From: an uncultured Mailhella sp.
GTDB taxonomy: Bacteria > Desulfobacterota > Desulfovibrionia > Desulfovibrionales > Desulfovibrionaceae
Assembly: GCA_910578585.1 (NCBI GenBank)
Contig: CAJTRG010000002.1
Location: forward strand, 121,668-185,667
Reading direction: 5' to 3'
DNA: 64,000 nt
The notes under the pieces are model-generated. The model did no database searches, was not told the DNA's origin, and worked only from the letters and a program-made list of their open reading frames with translations. Below, piece by piece: positions 1 to 7,335 of this stretch (position 1 is its first letter; each line of letters opens with the position of its first letter). The translations under genes were made by a program, and so were the position numbers.

Positions 1-370
1 CGATTACTTCTTTACTTCTATTTTCCATTCTTTTTAAAATATTTAATAAGTCTCTATTATCTTCTTCTGTCCATTTATCAAGGGACATAATAATTCCTTC
101 ACCCTCTAAAATGGAAGTAAGGGTATATCCGTCAATAATTTCCTTGGGAGACAGAACTCGAATGGTTTTTCCCTTTTGCGGTTCAGAAACAATAAGCCCC
201 TCTTGAATAAGGATTTGCAAAGCTTCACGTATTGGGGCGCGGCTGATACTAAGAAAAGTTGCCAGATCGTTTTCTTTTACAGGGTCGCCAGGAGATAATT
301 TCCCCTCTTGTATCATTTTTTTAATAAATTGGCTAACTTGGATAGCATAAGTTTGCTTTTTAAAATCCAT
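1..370 (-). CDS. GntR-family transcriptional regulator (FadR/FCD type), 3' end outside window
   Basis: Reading leftwards from the ATG at 370, the protein starts MDFKKQTYAIQVSQFIKKMI and carries a winged-helix GntR DNA-binding domain in its first 70 residues. The hallmark stretch SISRAPIREALQ is at about residues 42-53, followed by GLIVSEPQKG of the wing. After residue 75 an FCD-like ligand domain begins but is cut by the window edge. AAGGTG lies 5 bases before the start. The gene is divergent from ridA and the lyase/TRAP genes, so it is probably their ligand-responsive repressor or activator. The domain assignment is clear; the ligand (a sulfonate or amino acid) is inferred from the neighbours only. 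Confidence 0.85.
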   Translation of the reverse strand, partial: MDFKKQTYAIQVSQFIKKMIQEGKLSPGDPVKENDLATFLSISRAPIREALQILIQEGLIVSEPQKGKTIRVLSPKEIIDGYTLTSILEGEGIIMSLDKWTEEDNRDLLNILKRMENRSKEVI

Positions 371-470
371 TTTACACCTTAATACGTATTTATTTTCAAT
401 AAAATAAGCTATAAGTTATATAACTGTCAAGAATATTATCTTTCATGAACAATTTCTTTAATAATTTTGC

Positions 471-497
471 TTGACATGGGGCATAATAAAATATACA
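471..497 (+). promoter_or_regulatory. Candidate sigma-70 promoter of ridA
   Basis: TTGACA at 471-476 is a perfect -35 box. TATACA at 492-497 is a fair -10 with a short 15-bp spacer. It lies about 40 bp before the ridA ATG and immediately upstream of the 503-514 palindrome. Confidence 0.4.
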
Positions 498-502
498 TGT
501 TA

Positions 503-514
503 AATGTCGACATT
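503..514. promoter_or_regulatory. 12-bp palindrome, candidate GntR operator
   Basis: AATGTCGACATT is a perfect 12-bp palindrome just downstream of the candidate -10 box and 22 bp before the ridA start. FCD-type GntR proteins commonly bind short palindromes with GT...AC half sites, and a divergent GntR gene sits 130 bp away. Assigning it to that regulator is inference. Confidence 0.35.
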
Positions 515-535
515 ATTATATTGTATGAGGTTTTT

Positions 536-913
536 ATGAAAAAAATCATCTCAAGTGATAGAGCCCCTAAAGCAATAGGGCCTTATTCACAAGCTGTACA
601 AATTGGTAATTTAGCATTTTTTTCCGGTCAATTAGGCATTAATCCTGAAACGGGTAAACTTGCTGAAGGCGGAGTAAAGGCTCAGGCAGAACAAGCATTA
701 AAAAATATTAAAGCTATCCTGGAAGAAGCTGGAGCCTGTGTTGATAATGTTTTAAAAACAACGGTATTTATTACTAAAATGGACGATTTTCAGGAAGTGA
801 ATGCTGCATATTCAACTGTATTCAGCAAAAATTTTCCTGCTCGTTCTTGTGTAGCTGTCCACCAGCTGCCATTAAATGCTTTTGTTGAAATTGAAATTAT
901 TGTTGCTTTGTAA
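536..913 (+). CDS. ridA: RidA-family reactive enamine/imine deaminase
   Basis: The 125-aa protein matches the usual RidA length and shows the family stretches AIGPYSQAVQIGNLAFFSGQ near the N-terminus, the conserved arginine in PARSCVAV (Arg103) and the acidic end FVEIEIIV. RidA hydrolyses 2-aminoacrylate and related enamines released by PLP-dependent beta-eliminating enzymes, preventing damage to other PLP enzymes. Here it directly precedes such an enzyme, so its job is probably to finish the lyase reaction. An upstream in-frame ATG at 467 exists, but the ATG at 536 has TGAGG 5 bases upstream and gives the family length. Confidence 0.93.
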   Translation: MKKIISSDRAPKAIGPYSQAVQIGNLAFFSGQLGINPETGKLAEGGVKAQAEQALKNIKAILEEAGACVDNVLKTTVFITKMDDFQEVNAAYSTVFSKNFPARSCVAVHQLPLNAFVEIEIIVAL

Positions 914-945
914 AAATAAAATGGAATTAAAAGGAGAATAATAAA

Positions 946-1947
946 ATGAATTTAGCCCAATTTCAACGTCGTGGTTATGTAAAGGATGCAACCCCTATCG
1001 AATTTTTGCCAAACTTTTCTAAAGCCCTTGACAATAAAGTAAATATATATATCAAACGTGACGACCTTCTGCCAGGTACTGCCGGCGGCAACAAAACCCG
1101 TAAGCTTGATTTTTGTATTGCCGATGCTGTTGCAAAAGGTTCTGACACCATTATCACCTGTGGCGCTGTGCAGTCAAACCACTGCCGTTTAACATTATCC
1201 TGGGCTGTAAAGGAAGGGCTTGACTGTTATCTTGTGCTTGAAGAACGTGTAAAAAACAGCTACACCCCTCAAGCTTCCGGTAATAACTTCCTTTTCCAGC
1301 TCCTTGGCGTAAAGGGAATTACCGTTGTTTCCGGCGGTTCCAATATGATGGAAGAAATGGAAAAAATTGCTGAAAAACTGAAAGCAGAAGGCAGGAAGCC
1401 ATATATTATTCCCGGGGGAGCTTCCAATGCTCTTGGTGCGTTGGGGTATGTAAGCTGCATGGAAGAAATCATGAATCAAATGTTCACTCAAGGCTTGAAT
1501 TTTGATCATATTGTTGTTCCAAGCGGTTCTGCGGGCACCCATGCCGGTATTATTGCGGGTATGATAGGCAACAATATCAACATTCCGGTTACCGGTATCG
1601 GTGTAAACCGTCCAAAAGCAGTACAGCAGGAAGCTGTGCATAAACTGGCAAACCAGACTCTTGACCTTATCGGCGTTGAACAAAAAGTTCCGGCTGAAAA
1701 AGTTATTGCTTTTGATGATTATGTTGGGCCTGGTTATTCTCTTCCTACCGATGCAATGGTTGAAGCAGTAAAACTTCTTGCCCGATCCGAAGGTATTTTG
1801 CTTGACCCTGTTTATTCCGGCAAGGCAATGTCCGGTCTTATTGACCTTGTAAAGAAAGACTATTTCAAAAAAGGTTCCAATGTCCTTTTCCTGCATACCG
1901 GCGGTTCACCTGCTCTTTATGCTTATTTGGATACGTTTAGAAAATAA
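946..1947 (+). CDS. PLP-dependent L-cysteate sulfo-lyase / D-cysteine desulfhydrase
   Basis: A 333-aa fold-type II PLP enzyme of the ACC deaminase/D-cysteine desulfhydrase family. The cofactor lysine sits in GTAGGNKTRKLDF (Lys50), and CGAVQSNHCR and the glycine-rich phosphate loop PSGSAGTHAGI follow as in the family. Members either cleave D-cysteine to pyruvate, ammonia and sulfide, or (CuyA) cleave L-cysteate to pyruvate, ammonia and sulfite. The sequence alone does not settle which. The ridA neighbour fits both; the DctPQM transporter and the Desulfovibrionaceae-like background favour cysteate, because sulfite can feed respiration. AAGGAG lies 9 bases before the ATG, and the gene is probably co-transcribed with ridA. 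Confidence 0.85.
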   Translation: MNLAQFQRRGYVKDATPIEFLPNFSKALDNKVNIYIKRDDLLPGTAGGNKTRKLDFCIADAVAKGSDTIITCGAVQSNHCRLTLSWAVKEGLDCYLVLEERVKNSYTPQASGNNFLFQLLGVKGITVVSGGSNMMEEMEKIAEKLKAEGRKPYIIPGGASNALGALGYVSCMEEIMNQMFTQGLNFDHIVVPSGSAGTHAGIIAGMIGNNINIPVTGIGVNRPKAVQQEAVHKLANQTLDLIGVEQKVPAEKVIAFDDYVGPGYSLPTDAMVEAVKLLARSEGILLDPVYSGKAMSGLIDLVKKDYFKKGSNVLFLHTGGSPALYAYLDTFRK

Positions 1948-1951
1948 ATAA

Positions 1952-1977
1952 AAAGGGGAAGATGGAAGATCCCCTTT
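1952..1977 (+). terminator. Intercistronic hairpin between the lyase and dctP
   Basis: AAAGGGGA (1952-1959) pairs with TCCCCTTT (1970-1977) around a 10-nt loop. No U-tract follows, so it is more likely an mRNA processing/stability hairpin or weak attenuator than a full terminator. Confidence 0.45.
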
Positions 1978-2008
1978 GAGAATTCATAATACAAAATTGG
2001 AGGAAATT

Positions 2009-2995
2009 ATGAACAAGAAAATTGTTGCAGGATTAATTTTTGCTGTTGTTTTATCCTTTTTTACTGTAACAGCATCCAATGCGGCAATGACCATTAAACT
2101 GGCTCACCCTAATGTGCCTGCTACCCCAATGGGACAAGCCTATGAATTGTTTAAGCAAGACCTGGAAAAACGTTCCAATGGCTTTTTTAAGGTGCAGATA
2201 TACGACAGCTCAAAATATGGTAATTTTGATGCCGTGGTTCAAGGCATAAGCATGGGTGTTTTGCAGATGGGGTCTGACGGAATCGGAAATTTCTCCGTGT
2301 TCAATGATGATTTAATGTTGTATGATATGCCTTTCCTTTTCCCAAACTATGAATCTTGCGACCTTGTTGAAGACGGCCCTATTGGACAAGAATTAGCAAA
2401 GAGTCTTGAAAAACAAGGCATTATGGGTTTAGGTTATATTGATATTGGCTATAAACACATTTTCAGCAACCGTCCTGTCCGTACGCTGGAAGATGCAAAA
2501 GATTTGAAAATTCGTTCTACCCATTCAAAAGCTCATATTGCGGTTTTGCAAGCTCTTGGCATGAATCCCACGCCTATTGCCTGGGGAGAAGTGTATACAA
2601 CCTTGCAGCAAGGCACTGTTGACGGCATTGATATTGATTTGAATTTAGCATATTTCAATAAATTCCATGAAATCACAAAATACGTGACCTTAAGCGGAAC
2701 AGTATATACTCCTCACCTTGTTTTATTTTCAAAACGCACCTGGGATAAGCTTAATCCGGAACAACAAGGCTGGATAATGGAATCCTTTAAAATCATGCAG
2801 GATTTTGAACGTAAGACAAACCGTGACAACGAAGAAAAAATCATTGCAGAAATGAAGAAATTGGGTGTTGAAGTTATTGAATTGTCACCGGAAGAAAGAG
2901 CACGCTGGGTTAAGGCAACAAACTCAGTTTATGAAAAATTTGCTGATCAAATAAATCAAGAACAATTAAAAGCCGTTCAGCAACTTGTGCAATAA
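2009..2995 (+). CDS. dctP: TRAP transporter substrate-binding protein DctP
   Basis: A 328-aa periplasmic binding protein. A signal peptide (MNKKIVAGLIFAVVLSFF to about SNAA) is followed by the DctP-family body. KIRSTHSKAH around residue 165 carries the conserved arginine that in DctP proteins clamps the substrate's acidic group, and WGEVYTTLQQGTVDGID follows. It delivers substrate to the DctQ/DctM membrane pair encoded next. The ATG at 2009 is preceded by GGAGGAAATT; an upstream in-frame start at 1976 would run through the hairpin. The substrate is plausibly cysteate or another small sulfonate, judged from the adjacent lyase. Confidence 0.92.
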   Translation: MNKKIVAGLIFAVVLSFFTVTASNAAMTIKLAHPNVPATPMGQAYELFKQDLEKRSNGFFKVQIYDSSKYGNFDAVVQGISMGVLQMGSDGIGNFSVFNDDLMLYDMPFLFPNYESCDLVEDGPIGQELAKSLEKQGIMGLGYIDIGYKHIFSNRPVRTLEDAKDLKIRSTHSKAHIAVLQALGMNPTPIAWGEVYTTLQQGTVDGIDIDLNLAYFNKFHEITKYVTLSGTVYTPHLVLFSKRTWDKLNPEQQGWIMESFKIMQDFERKTNRDNEEKIIAEMKKLGVEVIELSPEERARWVKATNSVYEKFADQINQEQLKAVQQLVQ

Positions 2996-3003
2996 TAAGC
3001 CAC

Positions 3004-3038
3004 ACCTGGGTGAAGAAAAAATCTTCACCCAGGTTTTT
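3004..3038 (+). terminator. Strong hairpin with T-run between dctP and dctQ
   Basis: A 13-bp perfect stem, ACCTGGGTGAAGA (3004-3016) with its complement at 3022-3034, a 5-nt A loop, and five Ts at the end. It lies 9-43 bases after the dctP stop and ends only 10 bases before the dctQ ATG. It probably ends most transcripts after dctP or protects the dctP message, giving more binding protein than membrane subunits. Confidence 0.8.
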
Positions 3039-3048
3039 AGAGGTTTGT

Positions 3049-3522
3049 ATGTTAAAATTTTTTGATAAAATTGATGAAAATTTATCAGCAATATTTTTAG
3101 GAGCAATGACAGTTATTACTGTAATTCAAATTGTATTCCGTTATGTTATTTCTTATTCTTTATCTTGGCCGGAGGAATTGGGGAGATATTTGTTTATTGC
3201 AGCTGTCTATATTGGAGCAAGTTATACAGAAAAGGAAAATAAGCACTTAGCAATTACGATTTTAAGAACCAATGCAGGAAAATGGTGTGCAATGTATGTT
3301 CCTGTTTTAGCACAAATTGTGAATTTAATCTTTTGTGTTGTTATGACATGCTGGGGAATAATTATGACTCAGTTTGTTTATGATTCCAACCAGCTGGCAC
3401 CGGCAATTTTAGTTCCCATGTATGTTGTTTATGCAGTTTTGCCTTTTGGTATGGGATTAATGGCAATTCGGGCTTTTGTGAACCTGATTAAATTTATTCA
3501 GGCGGCAAGAAATGACGTTTAA
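3049..3522 (+). CDS. dctQ: TRAP transporter small permease DctQ
   Basis: A 157-aa membrane protein with four predicted hydrophobic segments and the DctQ-family stretch SYSLSWPEELGRYLFI near residue 40, followed by GASYTEKENKHL. It is the small membrane subunit that works with DctM to import the substrate delivered by DctP. The ATG at 3049 has GAGG 6 bases upstream; a longer in-frame reading from 3010 would lie inside the preceding terminator hairpin and is unlikely. Confidence 0.9.
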   Translation: MLKFFDKIDENLSAIFLGAMTVITVIQIVFRYVISYSLSWPEELGRYLFIAAVYIGASYTEKENKHLAITILRTNAGKWCAMYVPVLAQIVNLIFCVVMTCWGIIMTQFVYDSNQLAPAILVPMYVVYAVLPFGMGLMAIRAFVNLIKFIQAARNDV

Positions 3523-3542
3523 TGAAAGTTTGAGGTATTAAA

Positions 3543-4814
3543 ATGGAATTACCAATCTTATTAGCTATTATTACTCTTATTGTCTGTTTGGCATTAAGTG
3601 TATCCATTGGAGTATCTATTGGGGCATGTGTTGCGGTTGCCGTGATAGTTGGCGATTTACCCGTTGAATTTTTAATGCAGAAGATGTTTAGTTCATTAGA
3701 TTCTTTTCCATTGCTTGCAGTTCCGTTTTTCATTTTAGCAGGTGAAATTATGCAAAAAGGAAGCATGGCACAAGCGCTTTTAAATATTTCAAGGTGTTTG
3801 GTGGGGCATATCACTGGCGGCATGGCACATGTTTCTGTTCTTACCTGCATGTTTTATGGCGCTTTGTCAGGTTCAAGCCCTGCAACGGTTGCTGCGGTCG
3901 GCGGCATTATGATACCTGCCATGAAAGAAGATGGATATCCTGAAGATTATGCAACAGCTGTCAATACTTCTGCGGGCTGCCTCGGTGTAATGATACCTCC
4001 TTCTGTTCCTTTAATTATTTATGGGACAACTGCTAACGTGTCAGTAGGTGATCTTTTTATTGCAGGCATTATTCCCGGTATTTTTGTTGGCATTTTTTTG
4101 ATGCTGATAAGTTGGTATTTGGCAAAGAAACGTAATTACGGCAATATAATTGAAAAAGCGTCCTGCAGGGATACTTTTGATGCTCTTAATCATGCAAAAT
4201 ATGCTTTGCTGGTTCCTGTTATTGTGTTAGGCGGTATTTATGGCGGTGTGACAACTCCTACAGAAGCAGGTGCTATTGCCGTTATTTATGCTTTTTTTGT
4301 TGAATTTTTTGTTTTGAAAACTTTGACATTTAAACGTATTATAGAAATTTTTAAAAGCGCTGCTGTAACGAATGCTGCAATTTTCATTGTTGTTGCAACA
4401 GCAACAGCTTTCGGGCAGTTATTAATGATTTATTCAGTTCCTGATTTGCTTGTTGATGCATTATCCGGACTTGTTTCCAATAAATATCTATTGCTTTTTG
4501 TTGTGATTATTTTCCTTATTATTATGGGAACATTTATGGACGCGCTTGCCAATATTCTTATTCTTACCCCATTGCTGCAGCCACTTCTTATGAATGCAGG
4601 AATTGATATGACCCATTTTGGTATTATTATGATTGTTGCCTGTGCAATGGGTTTTTTAACTCCTCCTGTCGGGGTAAACCTTTTTGTAGGCTGCGGAATT
4701 TCAGGAATGAGCATTGAGCGGCTCAGCTATGCGGTTCTGCCTTTCCTGGGGGCAATGATTGCTGCATTGTTGCTATTAACCTATATTCCAGAAATTTCAT
4801 TAATGCTTCTATAA
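3543..4814 (+). CDS. dctM: TRAP transporter large permease DctM
   Basis: A 423-aa protein made almost entirely of hydrophobic helices, the usual length for DctM. Family stretches visible include FPLLAVPFFILAGEIM (about residue 60), GALSGSSPATVAAVGGIMIP (about 110) and LTPPVGVNLFVGCGI near residue 380. It is the ion-coupled translocation subunit of the TRAP system. GAGGT precedes the ATG, and the spacing to dctQ is 20 bases, so the two are co-transcribed. Confidence 0.93.
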   Translation: MELPILLAIITLIVCLALSVSIGVSIGACVAVAVIVGDLPVEFLMQKMFSSLDSFPLLAVPFFILAGEIMQKGSMAQALLNISRCLVGHITGGMAHVSVLTCMFYGALSGSSPATVAAVGGIMIPAMKEDGYPEDYATAVNTSAGCLGVMIPPSVPLIIYGTTANVSVGDLFIAGIIPGIFVGIFLMLISWYLAKKRNYGNIIEKASCRDTFDALNHAKYALLVPVIVLGGIYGGVTTPTEAGAIAVIYAFFVEFFVLKTLTFKRIIEIFKSAAVTNAAIFIVVATATAFGQLLMIYSVPDLLVDALSGLVSNKYLLLFVVIIFLIIMGTFMDALANILILTPLLQPLLMNAGIDMTHFGIIMIVACAMGFLTPPVGVNLFVGCGISGMSIERLSYAVLPFLGAMIAALLLLTYIPEISLMLL

Positions 4815-4978
4815 AGATTTTAGGAAAAGTTTTTTATGTTGAAATATTTTTTGTTCTTTTAATTGTACCTTGAATGCCCAATGGAAATTTTTAATGTTTT
4901 CAGTTATAAAAATCTGCATTGGATTTTGTGGTATTATCCTTCCAGGAAACCAATAAAGTATAAACAGTGAAGGTGACT

Positions 4979-6217
4979 ATGGATTTTTATGCTTGCAAAA
5001 TACTTCCGGCAAAGGCTGCTCTTATGGGGCATAACGGTGTTGGGCATGCTGTAAGCCATTCTGGATTTAAACAAGATGATTCTTATGGCTTCGCAATGCT
5101 TGTGAATATGCTGCAAGTTTGTGTTCCGCTTGATTTATCAATTAAGAATATTTGGATGAATAAAGAAAACATTGAAATTGAGCTTGCCTGTGGAGGGAAA
5201 GCCAGAGCTTTTGCCCGGCGCGGCGTAAGCAATGCAGAAAAAGAATTAATGAAAAAAGCTGTCGGACTAAGTTCCTATGCACCACAAAATTTAGCCATGC
5301 AGATTTTTGGGCGAGTGTACGGGCAAGGTGTAAATGAGGTTTGCTCTGCCTTTAATTTAGCTTATTCAAAAGCAATATTAGATAGTTATAGACAGGCGTG
5401 GACAGAGACACTGTATGCAGAAGACATTCTTTCACATAGTGCAGGGGCATTTTTAGCAGGCTGCATGCACCTTGAAGGGCAGGTTATTGCGTGGATGCTG
5501 ACGGTAAATGCCGCTCAGGGAGGGCTTGGACCTCTTGAAGATTCAGAGGGAAATATTCCCATTGGCAGCAAGGGCGAAATAATGCAGAAAATGGGTATGG
5601 ATAGTATTCCAACGATTATTCTTGAAAGCCGTGCCTATGTTCCCTCTTTGTCAAAGGATTTACAAAAAGCCAGTTTTTGGGTTCGCTGGAATAAGGAATA
5701 CGATAATACTGTTGTTGGCAAAGCTTTAATTGAGGCGCTGGAAGAAGAGTCTTTGCCCTGTATTTTTTCTGATAATGCCTATATTCGTAATGATTCAAGC
5801 CTCGAAAAGGAATGTGAGCGGATAGGAGAGCGTTTAATTGAACTGGGGACGAGGTACAAGCAAAGCCAATCTTCTGTGGAACGGGTTGAAATTGCAGGAG
5901 ATTTGGCGAGGCTCGTTTCTGAGGACATGGGCGGAAGTATATTTATGAGCAATAAGCTTTTTGCTTTAACTACAGGCGGAGGCTTATTTCCGGGGCTTGC
6001 AGCGGTGTTTTCAGTACTCGTTCCTCATTCTGAATACCTTGCTGCCCGGCAGATTGATTATAAAGAAAAAGAAATCGAACAATCGTTTTTTATTCTTATA
6101 AAGGCTGTGCGCATTATTCATAAGCATTATGCAGAGGCATTAAAAGAAATTGAACAGAAAAAAATAACCATTTCTGCTGCTGAACTTTTGAGTTTTGCTG
6201 AAAATAAAATTTGTTAA
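4979..6217 (+). CDS. Unrecognised 412-aa protein downstream of the TRAP genes
   Basis: I do not recognise this family. It is soluble-looking, with no signal peptide or clear membrane helix. It has a conserved-looking start (MGHNGVGHAVSHSGFKQDD), several cysteines (for example NEVCSAFNLAYS, FLAGCMHLEG) and a glycine-rich block NAAQGGLGPLEDSEGNIP near residue 185. A second glycine-rich block, ALTTGGGLFPGLAAV, lies near residue 340. GAAGGTG lies 5 bases before the ATG at 4979; a GTG at 4967 in the same frame is possible but lacks a site. It lies 164 bases after dctM on the same strand, so a role in the same pathway is plausible but unproven. The histidine- and glycine-rich blocks hint at an enzyme. 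Confidence 0.7.
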   Translation: MDFYACKILPAKAALMGHNGVGHAVSHSGFKQDDSYGFAMLVNMLQVCVPLDLSIKNIWMNKENIEIELACGGKARAFARRGVSNAEKELMKKAVGLSSYAPQNLAMQIFGRVYGQGVNEVCSAFNLAYSKAILDSYRQAWTETLYAEDILSHSAGAFLAGCMHLEGQVIAWMLTVNAAQGGLGPLEDSEGNIPIGSKGEIMQKMGMDSIPTIILESRAYVPSLSKDLQKASFWVRWNKEYDNTVVGKALIEALEEESLPCIFSDNAYIRNDSSLEKECERIGERLIELGTRYKQSQSSVERVEIAGDLARLVSEDMGGSIFMSNKLFALTTGGGLFPGLAAVFSVLVPHSEYLAARQIDYKEKEIEQSFFILIKAVRIIHKHYAEALKEIEQKKITISAAELLSFAENKIC

Positions 6218-6244
6218 TAATGAATGCATCATGTTAATTTTTTT

Positions 6245-6486
6245 GGAGGTAAATTTATGCGTATATCCTTTTAAATGAGAAGATAAATTTTGTATCGGTA
6301 AGACTATGTTTAGGTTGTGTTTACACTATGTTAGAGCCTATAGCTTGGATTATAAAAACATTTCATAAATTCAGTACATTGGGTACGTTTTACAATTCTA
6401 ACCCCGGGAATAGTTGTGGGGAAGTTGCCTGTATCAGGGATATTTCTGAGGATAATGTCGCGAATTTCAGTATATTTATCTTCCAT
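6245..6486 (-). pseudogene. Decayed AraC-type regulator (N-terminal domain remnant)
   Basis: Reading leftwards from the ATG at 6486, behind a good GGAAAG site, a 51-codon ORF ends at 6331. It contains TTIPGVRIVKRTQCTEFMKC followed by FYNPSY. This resembles the start of the AraC_N domain, whose members read T-x-I-P-G-[LV]-x-[LI]-x-[RK]-R then C-[LI]-Y-[EQ]-P-S. After the stop the same frame still shows SYRYKIYLLI and INLP, broken by further stops, matching the next part of that domain (YRY...YLL.S.DLP). The HTH part is gone. This also accounts for the otherwise empty 6218-6526 stretch. Confidence 0.6.
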
Positions 6487-6526
6487 ATTCTTTCCCTTAC
6501 TACTTTTATGTTGTTACTGTATAGCA

Positions 6527-7333
6527 TTAATTGGATAATTTTTCAATCTCGCACAGGTATTTTTTCTTGCCATTTACCATGTATTCATAAATATTTTTTG
6601 TATTCCACTGAAATAAGTCATTATTAAATTGTGAAGCATTAATTTTTTCTAAGGTTAGAAAGATAATTGAGCCATTATCTTTTTGTGAAGCCAAGTAGGG
6701 AGCAACAAAAGCAAGCATTTTTTCATAAGGCATAAAGGCGCGGCTTATGATAAGCTGAGCTGTTTTATCTTGCATAAAATTTTCTGCGCGGTTACGGCAT
6801 ACAAAAGTATTTTCAAGTCCAAGCTTTGTGCATGCCATATTGAGGAATAAAGAGCGTTTTTCCCGTGCTTCAACCATTGTATAGCTGCCCTGATTCCAAA
6901 GAATACGTAAGGGAATGGCGGGCAGTCCCGCACCCGCGCCTAAATCCCATGCTTCAAAATCATGTTCATTTTCATAATATTGAAAGCAATAAATTTTCTC
7001 GTTTTGCGCGCTAAAAGGAATACCTGTTGGGGCAAAAGAAGCGTGTGCATTGAGATATTTTGCCAAATGAAAGCTATCCACAATAAGTTCAGATAAAATA
7101 TCTTCCCAGGCAGATTTACCAACCAAATTCATGGATTGGTTCCATTTTTGCAGTAAAAACATATAATTATAGAGTGCAGAAAGTTGGGGCATGGTTAAAG
7201 AAAAGCCCAATTTTATGCATTGCTGTTCAAGGTTTTCCACACTGAGTTTTTGTGTTGCCCTTTGAACTTTAAAGGTATTTTTTGTGCTTTTCTTGACTTT
7301 GTAAATGGGTTTATAAGGATTGGACTTTTGCAT
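6527..7333 (-). CDS. rsmG: 16S rRNA (guanine-527 N7) methyltransferase RsmG
   Basis: A 268-aa protein with the RsmG/GidB pattern: the lead-in NQSMNLVGKSAWEDILSELI, the SAM-binding loop DLGAGAGLPAIPL (about residues 130-142), and VEAREKRSLFLNMA around 165. It methylates G527 of 16S rRNA in the cytoplasm. It is longer than the usual 210-240 residues because of a lysine-rich N-terminal extension and a loop near residues 100-120. Its ATG lies 2 bases after the plsC stop with no obvious ribosome site, suggesting translational coupling. Confidence 0.92.
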   Translation of the reverse strand: MQKSNPYKPIYKVKKSTKNTFKVQRATQKLSVENLEQQCIKLGFSLTMPQLSALYNYMFLLQKWNQSMNLVGKSAWEDILSELIVDSFHLAKYLNAHASFAPTGIPFSAQNEKIYCFQYYENEHDFEAWDLGAGAGLPAIPLRILWNQGSYTMVEAREKRSLFLNMACTKLGLENTFVCRNRAENFMQDKTAQLIISRAFMPYEKMLAFVAPYLASQKDNGSIIFLTLEKINASQFNNDLFQWNTKNIYEYMVNGKKKYLCEIEKLSN

Positions 7334-7335
7334 AA

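Noticed and set aside
1195..1896. 233-codon minus-strand ORF inside the lyase gene
   Set aside because: It is antisense to a clear PLP enzyme, with no start signals or family resemblance.
4979..6217. Reading this gene as a CyuA/YhaM-type L-cysteine desulfidase
   Set aside because: The context invites it, but the conserved N-terminal CTEP-like and glycine-rich blocks of that family are absent; left unassigned.
6328..6627. 99-codon plus-strand ORF opposite the AraC relic and rsmG end
   Set aside because: No ribosome site; composition is that of an antisense frame, and the minus strand explains the region better.
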